Below are positions 11,300 through 20,999 of a stretch of DNA of 64,000 nucleotides, in pieces. The translations under genes and the position numbers were made by a program. Within the stretch, counting starts at the first letter, position 1. Every line of letters starts with the position of its first letter. The notes under the pieces are model-generated. The model was given only the letters and a program-made list of their open reading frames with translations, made no database searches and had not been told where the DNA came from. The stretch is from Breviolum minutum Mf 1.05b.01 (taxonomy: Eukaryota > Sar > Dinophyceae > Suessiales > Symbiodiniaceae), in the NCBI GenBank assembly GCA_000507305.1, contig DF239880.1, positions 1-64,000 on the forward strand. The letters are read 5' to 3'.

Positions 11300-12610
11300 C
11301 TCGCTCAGGGTATACACTCCAGCTTTTGCAGCAGCAGTACTTGGAGCTCGGCGTATCTTGCGGAAGACTGCCGGGGATCTTTCAAAGGATTCAAAGGTGG
11401 GAAGTAATCGAAATCTAAAAGGCTTCCAACCCAAAGATCCATAGACCGAAGAATGTTTGGGGATGTTTGGGTGTAAAAAACTTGGGGGAATTCACTTTTC
11501 AGCCATGCCCTGTTACAGGTGGACATGAGCTCCCCTCTTCAAAATCTGATCCAGAATATGGAGATGACTGGGGACCAGTGGGATGATGCTGAAGTCAAAC
11601 CTGCACTTTTGTATGTCCGTGCATCTAAACTTCTGAGACTACCACAGGAGTTTCGTGATGCTATTCCACAAAATATTTAGAAACCCTGATGGGTAGAACA
11701 TGACATGAATAATTAGCCTGCTTGTTTCCTTGCAGGGCAAAATTAGTTGAACAAGAATGTGTATTTGTACTTTGTGTCACAAAAAGGCTGATTTCAACTG
11801 TTGAAACGGATGGAATTGGTGTCAAACGTTTTTTTTCAGTTTTTTTGCATTTTTGTGCTTTTGAATTCAGGCGTTTTTCCCCGTCATTCCGGCGTAATTC
11901 CCCATCATTCAGGCGTTTTTCCCCGTAGAGGGTTTTACACCCAGTTGGCAATTGATGTAGACAGCCAAAAATGTTAGATTTTGGTTCAAATCTTTAGGTA
12001 TGCAATCACTCCCAAGTAGGACGCTGTCAACTGATACCTTAGTTCGTGGTGCTGGGATCATTCGATCTCAAACAATGTCCATTGAACATGATGCAGAGTT
12101 TGCAGCCTTAAAGGAGCAGCAACAAATCTTGTTAGCCACCCGGTGTATTCAGTTTCTTCATTTTTTGTGATTTATACTTGGAACTTTCAACAACCAATTT
12201 TAAATGGGTGTTTTCAACTGGATAATACCAAGTATGTATATTAAAAGTGGTTGTTTTTACCAAACATCCATTCAAAACTCGTTGTTGGGGTTCCAGGTTT
12301 ATAAAGATATAGTATATATTTTCTTCTTTGGATGTAGTTCTAGAAGCCATCCTTGGAACTTTATAAATCTCATTGATCACTCAGAAGTGAAAATAAGACC
12401 CCAACCAGGCTCAAAAAAACAAGTCTTGAACATACCTGGACTTGTTGTTGGTTTTCCTTTAGCCTCGTCCAACTCAGGCGAAAAAGCACCTCTTGATGAA
12501 GGCCAAGGAAAAGGCAAACACATCGAAACCTCCAACACGTCGTGGTGGTGTTGGTGATGATGGGAATGATGGTGAGGGGGGTGGCGCCCCTGTAGCTTCT
12601 GTTCCCCCAG
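11300..12610 (+). CDS. Linker exons of the methyltransferase-like gene
   Basis: Four exon-like pieces. About 11300-11395 contains VYTPAFAAAVLGARRIL, resembling the YPPGF step of the family. 11519-11670 follows acceptor GTTACAG and contains MSSPLQNLIQNMEMTGDQW. 11999-12142 follows TCTTTAG and contains IRSQTMSIEHDAEFAALKEQ. 12462-12609 is rich in K, T, G and D and ends at CCCCCAG|GTGTTTC, a clean GT donor. Introns between them hold an AT-rich repeat and the 21-bp GGCG repeat (11865-11927). Likely flexible linkers between folded modules. Confidence 0.5.
11865..11927. repeat. 21-bp tandem repeat, three copies, intronic
   Basis: Three copies of ATTCMGGCGTWWTTCCCC plus RTC lie in the intron between exons near 11670 and 11999. 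Related GGCG-containing units occur at 18643-18720. Confidence 0.75.
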
Positions 12611-12921
12611 GTGTTTCTTTGCTGATTAGATTTCAAAGCCATGTCTTTTTTAGCTATATAAATGTGATGACATTGTTTGTTTATTGTACTTTGTAAACTA
12701 TCTTGTACACCGCATGTGACACAAGCATAGCTGCAGGAAACAAATGTATATATATAGTGATGAAGTTTACATGGTAAGTCTCAAACAGGACCAACAAAAC
12801 AGCCCCCCAATCCTGCGCACTTACTGGGTCCAGCAAACAAATACATTTCATACAAGATCAAATGGGGTTTGCCCTAGCTATGTTTCTCAGAATGGAACTT
12901 ACATAAAGGATTTGTTATTTT

Positions 12922-13041
12922 TGTTGATGGAACAAATCCTGCACCACTCAGGGGGTATGAAACAATGGCTTTATCCCAGTAATAATACATTAATACATTT
13001 TCGTACTCCCTGAGTATTGAAGGATTTTTTCCATCAACTGT
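12922..13041. repeat. Palindrome family B, copy B7, inside an intron
   Basis: Left tip TTGTTGATGGAACAAATCCT, right tip GGATTTTTTCCATCAACTG. It lies between the exon ending at 12609 and the exon starting at 13134. Confidence 0.65.
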
Positions 13042-13133
13042 ATAGTAATGATACGATGCCAACTGGACCGGCAATATGTTTGGAAATGGTTTGGTTCACT
13101 GGGGCTGTGAATAGAAATCTCTTTACCCTCCCA

Positions 13134-13720
13134 AGGTTGTGTCTGTTTCCCCTGGCCATGACGGTGCTGGTCAAACAGAAATGGAGAAGAAGAATGCAGA
13201 TTCAGCTGTTAAAGAGGGGGAAGTGACTTTGCAAAGTCAGGAACCTCAACCCGAGAAAGTGTCTGTCCAAGGGGGGGGTGGGCCTGTAGAAACTAAGGGC
13301 CCTCAACTTGAGAAAGTTCAAGCTTGCAAAACCCCACAACAGATTGAAGAAACACCCGAAGATGGAAATCGTAAGGTACCTTTCACCCCTCAAGATGGCA
13401 TTGGAGATGGGAATCGTAATGAAGAAAACCGCTTCCAGTCTCCCAGTCTTACCCCAGTTCCTCCAACTGAGCGTGCCTCTGATGCAGAAGAGGAAGGTGT
13501 GTCGGAGGATGAAGATATGCCTCCACCTCCACCGCAGTTGTCACAAGGTGCAATCGATGCAAGAATGCGTCGAGTTATGGCCCCCCGGGCCGATGGGACG
13601 TTCGTAATACCGGAGGTTGCCCGTGAGATGTACAAGGATAAATCCAAAAGGGGATCTTTGATGGCCCTTTTTGAGAAATGTGCTTGGGAACCAGTTCCTT
13701 GTCCGAATCTGAATTTGAAA
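13134..13720 (+). CDS. Acidic/proline linker and LFEKC module, first half
   Basis: The exon begins after CCCAAG at 13133. A repetitive Q/P/E/K stretch (two PQ-PEKV-type repeats) leads to a serine/acidic region, a run of prolines (DMPPPPPQ) and then GAIDARMRRVMAPRADGTF, VIPEVAREMYKD and GSLMALFEKCAWEP. The block A-x-x-R-x-x-R-x-M-x-P ... G-x-x-x-V-P followed by LFEKC is a hallmark of the dinoflagellate family I recall. There it links the methyltransferase-like part to the C-terminal part. The exon ends near CAGTTCCTTG, before the in-frame stop at 13727. Confidence 0.65.
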
Positions 13721-13904
13721 TTTGAATGATTTATTTGCCTAAGAACTCCATTCATTTCTGCCGTTTCAGCTGGTTTTTGTTGAACCTTTGATCTAAAACA
13801 TAAACCACCACGCTTCAAAGGGTAGTAAGACTTGAAGGAATTGCCCACCTCTAAAGTTTTAGAAAGGCATGGGGATTCTTTTACTTGGTGCTAATTTTAC
13901 TTCA

Positions 13905-14085
13905 AATGCCTAAGGACGTTTTCAAAAAGAAGATTCAGAGGATCTATGAGGAAACGTATGAGCAAACAGTTGAAGATGAGTACGAGTTCATGACAGAAGA
14001 TGATATGCGTAAAGCTAACCCACCTTTTTCCGAGAAACTTGGCATTCACTTAACAAACCCCTTACTTGGCGTAACTTGGAGGTGA
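13905..14085 (+). CDS. LFEKC module, second half (YEFMTEDDMRKA)
   Basis: The frame reads DVFKKKIQRIYEETYEQ then VEDEYEFMTEDDMRKANP. It directly continues the previous exon, as in relatives that read FxKRCxRxTE...EYEFxTEEDM. Charged and probably helical. Function unknown. Confidence 0.6.
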
Positions 14086-14204
14086 ACCGTTGTTTTTTTT
14101 ACTTGTCCTATACAAGATCCCAACACATGATGGTATAGAGACATTTGCGAATCCTACATTAAGATCACGGTTCAGTTTCTGAATTCAACATGGATAGCCC
14201 ACCA

Positions 14205-14645
14205 ACCCAGGAAAAAAATCCTGGCCATCAAGCAAACCTGTGCCAAGAAGCCAGGGTGGGTCAGGCCGAAAGCCATTGTAGCAGATTTGCCTCAGCAAAC
14301 TTTGATTTTGTTGTTGGGTTCTTGCCCCATAGCTGGCAGGAAATCGGAATATGGCGAGGGGAAGATGTACTGGACTTGTTTGAAAATTCGCGGGTCAAAC
14401 AAGTAACTTGGTGAATTTCATTTGCTGCCCTGTTGGTTGCAAACATTATGACAAAGTACAACAAACCGCAGTAGTACAACCAATGATTTCAAGTCGAACA
14501 CCAACTGTTGAAATTTGAAATCAATGCCCTTAAGGCGAAGCAAGAAAGATATCTTCCGGGAGATTATTCAAGAAGATGCCCCTGAGGATGACCAACAAGT
14601 CAAACGTGTCAAGCGGGATGGCTTTGAACTTTTGGATGAAGGCCC
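14205..14645 (+). CDS. Short lysine-rich exons of the same gene
   Basis: Two weaker exon candidates. One at about 14205-14405 includes KKILAIKQTCAKKPGWVR and AGRKSEYGEGKMYW. The other, about 14525-14640, includes RRSKKDIFREIIQEDAPED. Charge pattern and order agree with the family, but the boundaries are unclear. Confidence 0.4.
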
Positions 14646-14729
14646 TTAAGGGAACATAGTGTTGATTGCTTTGTTGAAGAAATGTTGAATAAATCCTACT
14701 TGATTTCTTTTTCATGAAACCGATTTGAC

Positions 14730-15290
14730 AGGCAAACGTCCCAAGAATTCTCTGATGGAAGCACCGGCCCAAGAGAAAGTCAAGCCCGTAAAAACCGAAG
14801 ATGACTCTGACAAGACAAAACGAACCGAAGATGACTCTGAATCCTCTAGCACCGATGATGAGGGTGCCAAGGAACAGGAAAAGGTATTGAAGTCGTTGGC
14901 CTTTCCAGAAATTGAGTCTGGAAGTTTCAGCCCCGATTTGTGTCCCAAAGTGACAAAGTGCATCTCAAAGCGCTTGACAAAGCTGGAGCTACATGCAAAA
15001 GCTTTTGCTGATGCTGAATCCCTCACAGAAATTCAAAAGAAGTGGGGGTCTCGGTTTGCCATGACACTGGAAGTTTTTGCAAATCTAAATATAAGAATAT
15101 CTTATTTGGGGAGGTGTTTCCGTTTTGCCCTTTTGATGGCCTGCCTCCGGCCACAAAGGTTGCAGACCAAAGTGGCTGACCTCATGGGAGCTCTTGCGAA
15201 GGTGCAGGATCAAATCCAGAACAGCTACACGCAAGGCTTGGTAAATGGATTTGATAAACCGTCCATTCCTCAATGACTGGGATATCCTAC
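14730..15290 (+). CDS. Acidic then helical exons (KVADLMGALAKVQDQ)
   Basis: Starts after TTTGACAG near 14731. A serine/aspartate-rich stretch with two TEDDSDKTKR-like repeats is followed by a helical region (CISKRLTKLELHAKAFADAE). A probable intron near 15085-15165 precedes KVADLMGALAKVQDQIQNSY, which looks like a coiled helix. No enzymatic motif is visible. Confidence 0.5.
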
Positions 15291-15344
15291 TCGAGTGTAC
15301 TTCCACCACCAAAAAAACACCAAAATCCTGAAGAAAACTCAGGT

Positions 15345-15890
15345 CGATGAAGGTTCTGAAGACAATGTTTGTAGAAGCCAAAGCTAGGCCAGGACCTAAG
15401 GGTGGTTAGAAAACCTAAGATTGAACCAAGCATTCAAGCCCCTCTCTTGGGAGAATCTTATAGTTGTTTGGCTAAGGGCCATTGAAGCTTATGCGATGGA
15501 TGACCGGGTCAAGCAGTACCCTCAGTTTTCAAAAAATAATTGGGGGGGGGTGAATTTTTGCTTTAGTATGCCAACTTCAAATTGATTGAAGATGGCCAGT
15601 ACTTGTTTTGAACAACTGTACATCATTCAGCTTCCAAATAGAAACATTACGTTGGTTCCCTGAGATTTCCTTAGGCTCTGCGTGAGGCCTGCTGCAAAGG
15701 CAGCCCCCAAAGGAAAGGCAGCAGCAACCAAAGCAAAAGCTAAGGTTGCACCTACCCCCAAAGCTACTCCCAAAAGTAAAGGGGGTGATGCCTCTCCCAA
15801 TGTTTCAGATGAACCTGGCGAAAGGCCCAAGAAGAGGTCTTTGCCAAGCAAGGGCAAAAAGCCTGCGAAAGCAACCAAGACCCGTTAGAA
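15345..15890 (+). CDS. Basic alanine/lysine-rich tail
   Basis: A short piece near 15345-15405 (SMKVLKTMFVEAKARPGP) is followed by 15682-15888, which reads PAAKAAPKGKAAATKAKAK and continues as K/P/A/S to a TAG at 15886-15888. The composition resembles histone-H1-like tails common in dinoflagellate nuclear proteins. The TAG is either the true end of this gene or lies in an intron before the next block. Confidence 0.45.
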
Positions 15891-16339
15891 TTTTGGTCTT
15901 GGGGCGTGTTTGCATCGAATGATGGCAACTTTACAATGTTTACCAGCTTGATCTCTTAAAAAGAAAGAGACAAACTGCGGGTGGGGGAGCATCCAGCATG
16001 GATGTGATTTTGGAGTTCCCGCAGGAAAGAGCCCTTTCGTGGATATGAGTGGAAAAAAAACCGTACTTGGATAATGCTGGAATGATTTTTCATCTCTGGC
16101 AATCTTGTTTGACAACATTGATTGCCAAAAAAACATGGAGAACTCTGAGCAAAAATCAGCAGTCCAACTGACCAATACAGGGTACTTGGCAAATAGATTT
16201 CCTGAAAGTAAAAATATATATATATATATTATATATGGTGGATAGGGGCTAAACACCAGTTCTCACTTTTACCACTATTTGCAAAGTACCCTGTACCTAA
16301 AACATTTGATTTCAATTTGTTTTCCCTTTGGTGGTGCAG

Positions 16340-16516
16340 GTGCTACATGTCAATCTGATGACCCTCAACAGCTACACTGGGCAGAATCTTTAGGGGATGG
16401 AGCGGCTCGGTTTCAGCTAGATATGCAAACATGTTTGATTTTCCCAAGCCGGACTCTTCACCAAGTTTTTTTAAGTATAAACAGCTGCCATACCAGCCCA
16501 GGACCATGCCTGCAAA
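16340..16516 (+). pseudogene. Exon sequence with repeated frame changes before the long open frame
   Basis: After acceptor GGTGCAG, plausible peptides are found in successive frames: HVNLMTLNSYTGQNL, then GDGAARFQLDMQT, then MFDFPKPDSSPSFFKYKQLP with YQPRTMPAK. The frame then changes again into the 616-codon frame. In relatives these segments are continuous, as I remember them (FPKP...FFKYKxLPYxPRxxP). All changes go in the same direction. The causes could be indels in a decaying copy, sequence errors or tiny introns. Confidence 0.45.
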
Positions 16517-18367
16517 GTGAAGCGATCAATGGTTATGAGCGACATGGGTGGCCTCAGAGGCAAACGCAAGGCGATTGAACCAACACTTACTGAAGAGAAA
16601 CGGAGACATGTACCAAATGCTGAACGCGATCTCCAAAAACACTTTAGTAGACTGGGGCTGTCGCTGCCGGTGCGCATCCGGAAATTGGAACACATCCTAT
16701 CTGACGAAAGTACCGTATACATTGAGTACCTCAACCCCTCAGACTGGTTGACCATGTTGGTGAACAAATTTCCTCCCATGATAGCTGGAGGAAATTCCCC
16801 ATTGGGGGATCAGTTGTTGGGATTTTGGGAGTGTTATGAGAAACATCACCCGAACCACGCTGTCTACACCAACCACCGCCAACATCTTCACCGAGTTATC
16901 CCAGTTTGCTTTTGGGGCGATGAAGGAAGGGGTCCTAGAAGATCTCCTTATTTAGAAGGAACACTGGAAACACCTTTGGGATTATCAGAGCAAAGTCTTT
17001 GTTGCAAGTGTGAACATTGCCTTCAAACATTGCCTCGCAGCTGGTTGCCACCGGCTCCCTGTGATGAGAGTAGGATACAAAGCACTCCACACCAAAAAGC
17101 TGTGGATCAACTGGGCACAAACTACACTGGACACTCATACCTCAAAAGGTACTTTTTATTTGGCTTGCCTGGGTTCTTGTATGATGGGGAGCCTTCGATC
17201 ATAAAGGAACACTTGGAAATTGTTTCAAAGGATTTGGTGAATCTGTTCAACCATGGTTTCTCCGATCGCTGTGGCACCATCTACTACGCAGCTTTAATTG
17301 GCAGCAAGGGTGACCTCAAGTTCCAAGCTCAAACTATCGCTTCATTGAGCAGAAGTTACAGCAACATGGGAACTAAGAATCTGTCCCAAATGTGTAGTTT
17401 GTGTGCAGCTGGAAGTGCAGAGTGTCCAATGGAAGATGTACAGTTGGAACCGGGGTGGCAAACTACCTTGTTCTATGACCGCCCGTGGGAACCTGACAAT
17501 GTGCCGATCTTCACAAGGATACCCTATGACTCGTTGATGCCTGAAAATTTGTACAAACTTGACTTCTTCCATTGCTTTAAGGTGGGGGTGGGGAGGGACC
17601 TAGTAGGCTCAACCATAATCTGGTTGTCACACCTGGGAGTGTTCGACTATGCCAACTGTGGTTCCTACAACATAGATGATCGGCTTTGCCGGGCCCATTG
17701 TCAGTTCAAGCTTTTTTGTTGCGCTGAGAAATATTCACCGGCACTTCGCAGCTTCACGAAAAGCTTTCTGAACGCAAAGACTTTCAGAGAAGCGGCTTGG
17801 TCGAACTCGAAAGGATCAGACACGATGATCCTCTTGAAATGGTTGAGATTTTTGCTGGGATTGGTTTTGGAGAACTCAGCAGACTACAATGAAGTTGTTT
17901 CTGAACACATTGTTCACTTACAGCTATTGAAGGATGTCATCCACAATGGTATCCAAATGTGCGATCTTGTGTATACCCACAACCTTTTCCTTCCTCGACC
18001 TTGTGCTTCCCGACTTTATCTTCACATCATGGTGCTGATTCAAGGGTACAAGAAGATTGCTGGCTACTGCTTGACCCAGGGGTTCCCTGGTTTCAGAATC
18101 AAAGCTAAACTTCACGCTTTAGCGCACATTTCCTTTGAACTCAGAGACATGCTGAAGAAACCAGTCTCAAGAATCCTCAACCCATTAATTTGGGCATGCG
18201 AGATGAATGAGGATCATATCGGCCATGTGGCCCGATTGAGTAGAAAACTGAATACGAAAACACTTGGTCTGAGATTAGCTCAGCGATACCTATTAAAGTC
18301 TCGGGCTCTCATGAGGAGACACATGGAACAAAGAAAAATTAAGAGAACCAGCAGGAAACCTAGCTGA
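16517..18367 (+). CDS. Dinoflagellate-expanded, putative transposase-like protein (616 codons, intronless)
   Basis: The longest open frame in the window. GTG at 16517 is unlikely to be a real start because the peptide continues an upstream exon; the first ATG is 16529. In order it shows RGKRKAIEP (residues 14-22), FWGDEGRGPRRSP, LETPLG, TGHSYLKRYFLFGLPGF, IGSKGDLKFQ, a CxxC...C cluster (MCSLCAAGSAEC), LDFFHCFKVGVGRD, GSDTMILLKWL, FLPRPCASRLYLHI, KAKLHALAHISFEL and NPLIWACEMNEDHIGHVARLSRK. I recognise all of these as blocks of a very large dinoflagellate family. The spaced acidic residues in GDLK, LDFFHxF and NEDHIG could form an RNase-H-like DDE site. That is inference. High copy number in these genomes fits a mobile-element protein. 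The end is basic (KIKRTSRKPS) and the stop is at 18365-18367. Confidence 0.7.
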   Translation: MKRSMVMSDMGGLRGKRKAIEPTLTEEKRRHVPNAERDLQKHFSRLGLSLPVRIRKLEHILSDESTVYIEYLNPSDWLTMLVNKFPPMIAGGNSPLGDQLLGFWECYEKHHPNHAVYTNHRQHLHRVIPVCFWGDEGRGPRRSPYLEGTLETPLGLSEQSLCCKCEHCLQTLPRSWLPPAPCDESRIQSTPHQKAVDQLGTNYTGHSYLKRYFLFGLPGFLYDGEPSIIKEHLEIVSKDLVNLFNHGFSDRCGTIYYAALIGSKGDLKFQAQTIASLSRSYSNMGTKNLSQMCSLCAAGSAECPMEDVQLEPGWQTTLFYDRPWEPDNVPIFTRIPYDSLMPENLYKLDFFHCFKVGVGRDLVGSTIIWLSHLGVFDYANCGSYNIDDRLCRAHCQFKLFCCAEKYSPALRSFTKSFLNAKTFREAAWSNSKGSDTMILLKWLRFLLGLVLENSADYNEVVSEHIVHLQLLKDVIHNGIQMCDLVYTHNLFLPRPCASRLYLHIMVLIQGYKKIAGYCLTQGFPGFRIKAKLHALAHISFELRDMLKKPVSRILNPLIWACEMNEDHIGHVARLSRKLNTKTLGLRLAQRYLLKSRALMRRHMEQRKIKRTSRKPS

Positions 18368-18642
18368 TTGGCGGTGGTTAGTGAATGTCGAGCTACCCCC
18401 ATTTCAAGACTGGGTGTCCCTGCGGGATGATCCAAGAAAAAGCACCGGCCAAAAGCATAGCAGGTGAGCTCAGGTGGATTTGGGCTGATCATTACCCCAT
18501 CTCATGCAAATTGTCAATACATCACAAAAGATTCAGAAGGATGAGTCTGGTAGGGGTACCAAGATAAATATAACATGTTGAAATATTGATTTCTATTTTG
18601 ATATTCTTTGAAAACTTGGTGACTCATTTGTTCAAAACTCAA

Positions 18643-18720
18643 TCCGGCGTTTCTGGAAATTTCAGGCGTTTCTTTTGGAAGCTGGCGTAATCTTGTGATT
18701 CAGGCGAAATTCAGGTGCAC
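18643..18720. repeat. Diverged GGCG repeat cluster
   Basis: Irregular units ATCCGGCGTTTCTGGAAAT, TTCAGGCGTTTC, GCTGGCGTAATC, ATTCAGGCGAAATTCAGG; relatives of the array at 11865. Confidence 0.5.
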
Positions 18721-19159
18721 AAAGCCAAAAGGCAAAAATTATTGCCAGAAGAGTTTCTAGGTATTGTTTGAGCATCAACAAATCTGGTAAAGGTGGTGGG
18801 TTGGTTTCTATAGAAGTTGTAGTAAATATATGTAAATATATTTGTATTTGTAGTGTCATTCTATTTCTTGCAGGGTTTTCATTGGGCCTCTCCAAAGAAG
18901 AAGGTTTCAGATACCCAACATCACCATTGATCTCCATCTTGGTGATGATGAACATCTTTAAAACCGATGGGATGTCTCAACAGATGAACGTCACTTGGTT
19001 TGTTTTGATTCTCAGGTGAGCAAAAAAAGGGTCCCTGGTAGTTTAGGGTATAAGGGATGAAATCCTACCCACTTATATGGGGATGATTTCATAAACAATT
19101 ATTTTTAGATCCCTATTCTATGTGAGTTGTTTTTTTTGTGGCTCAGCTCAGGTGTTTTT

Positions 19160-19560
19160 TCATGGTTTGGTACTGATGATACAGCGCCTCTGGAAACCAG
19201 CACAGACCTTTTGTGGCACACATTCCAGCAACGTCTGAGCGTCGGGCGGTTGACGACATAGCATACTGGAACGCCCGTGTTGGGGGAGTGCTCAAGGGGT
19301 GTGAGAGAGCTCTCGGCCTGCTGTGGCAACCCAGGCTCTTGGGGTATTGCGTATCCTTGGAAAGGACCAGTCCAGGCCTTCACTGAAGCTTGGAAGACAA
19401 GCGGAACATTTGTCCGGGCACAGAAGCTCAAGCGCCAGCTGGCACTTGAGGCTGAGCAGTCCTTTGACCGCTCTGCTGCAAGCAGCGAGGCACAGACCTC
19501 TAAGGCTATGGAAATCGGAAACACTTGGCGACATTTGGTACTGATGAGTTGAACCGTGAA
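19160..19560 (+). CDS. GC-rich exon candidate, unrecognised
   Basis: A block of clearly higher GC than its surroundings. One frame gives VQAFTEAWKTSGTF and KLKRQLALEAEQSFDRSA, another gives DDIAYWNARVGGVLKGCERA. Peptide quality moves between frames, so it is either several exons or a decayed copy. Overlapping open frames also exist on the other strand, so the strand is uncertain. Confidence 0.3.
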
Positions 19561-19629
19561 ACCTGTAATTTCATCTCGTCCGGTCTTGCAGGAGTGTTTT
19601 CGAATGCAGTAGCCATACATAGCCATACC

Positions 19630-19710
19630 ATCCATGGGACTGGTATATTTACCTACACTGTGCAGATTTTTATGGTAAGCGGGGGTAAATATACCAAGCG
19701 TCGATCCTAA
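19630..19710. repeat. Palindrome family C, copy C2
   Basis: Left CCATGGGACTGGTATATTTA, right GGTAAATATACCAAGCG; preceded by a doubled AGCCATACAT. Confidence 0.6.
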
Positions 19711-19935
19711 GATGGTATGGTATGCTATATCAAGTGAAAATCATTACCCATTTGTATACAAATGGATGCTCGAAATGAAATATTATAGTACAACATCAAA
19801 CTGAAGTCTCCCCTTCATTTTCTTGGTGTCTCTCAAAAGGCTCGGTGTTTTGCAAAGATGACTCTTACCATAAACCCACGCACTGCAAATCTTAGAATCT
19901 TAGACGCCGGAAGCCTTTCCATCCCTTGGCGCCCT

Positions 19936-20214
19936 ACTTGGAGAATCATCCCAGGACTTGTGAGTGGTTAGGATCACCCCCATTTATAAGCCATGGTTAA
20001 ATGTGATTTGGAAGGGGCCCCACAACCCGTACCCTTAGGGGACAACAACAATCTAACCATGGTTATTAGGTTATTAACTGGGTGGTGGTTTGAAACATTT
20101 TTTATTTTCACCCCTACCTGGGGAGATGATCCAATTTGACTAATATTTTTCAAATGGGTTGGTTCAACCACCAACTAGTTAATCACTTGCATGTCGTCCT
20201 GGGATGATCCTCAA
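19936..20214. repeat. Palindrome family E, copy E2, carrying a nested family A copy
   Basis: Left tip ACTTGGAGAATCATCC at 19936, right tip GGGATGATCCTC at 20203-20214. The arms are separated by A2. Confidence 0.7.
20081..20178. repeat. Palindrome family A, copy A2, nested in E2
   Basis: Begins GGTGGTGGTTTGAAA, ends CAACCACCAACTAG, inner GACTAATATTTTTC. Sits in TTAACTG|...|TTAATC of the host. Confidence 0.8.
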
Positions 20215-20376
20215 ACCGCCCCAGAAAATTCTGCGGCTCGAGCCTCGAGGCCTTCCAAACCGCCAAGGGAGAGAGACCTGGAAGCCTCGAAATGCTTTGG
20301 GACTTTGCCAAGGAATCGGCCGGTTAAAGTAGTACAAAAAATGACAGGAGGAATCGGAACATTTGGTGCAGGTTGA
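20215..20376 (+). CDS. Exon candidate at the edge of a repeat
   Basis: Directly after the right end of a family E palindrome the frame reads ARASRPSKPPRERDLEASKC then RNRPVKVVQKMTGG. Composition is coding-like (charged, few hydrophobic runs). Not recognised. Confidence 0.3.
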   Translation, partial: TAPENSAARASRPSKPPRERDLEASKCFGTLPRNRPVKVVQKMTGGIGTFGAG

Positions 20377-20849
20377 GTTATAGGGGTGGGGGTAATGGTG
20401 GTTATTCTGGCAACCTTTGGAGGGGGAATAGTATGACTTTGTTTATTTTCAGAGATCGCCAAATGCATTTTTCTCAGTTTCAGGTTGTTTCATCATACCA
20501 GGATGTGTTGCCCAGCATCGTCGTATCCTCCCGTCATCTTCCCCAGGACCCTGCCAAGGGCTACCGCTTGGAGTCAAAGGTCACTGGCTTTTTTTGTTGG
20601 AAAACACGGTGCTCTGAATCAAGGATTTCTAGAGATCAACGGCTTGGGGAGAAACACCTCTGCCTCTACCTATACTGTACATGCTTGATATGTATAAAAC
20701 GTATGTAATTAAGTACCTGAGGAGAAGCAACGTTTTTTTTAACTGTTGCATACTGTCAGCAGACCACAGGTATGATTTGCCTAGAAAGCTGACTGGTGAC
20801 CAGTTGAGGATGTACATTTTTGCACATCCACGGGAATATTCTAATTACA

Positions 20850-20920
20850 TATATTTACCTGGCAAATGGCTTGTTTTTTATGGTAGATTAGTAGGTGAAT
20901 ATACAAGACATTGTATGGGT
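20850..20920. repeat. Palindrome family C, copy C14 (degenerate)
   Basis: Left ATATATTTACCTGGCAAATG, right GGTAGATTAGTAGGTGAATA; tips poorly kept. Confidence 0.4.
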
Positions 20921-20999
20921 TTTTGCCCTCAACACAGTCTTCAGAGAAGCTGATATATAAGCGTTTCTTTCACCCTTTTTGAGGTAACATACGGCATGA

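Noticed and set aside
11722..11928. Frame with a 7-residue repeat (RRFSPSF)
   Set aside because: It only reflects the 21-bp intronic tandem repeat; flanking exons are read in other frames.
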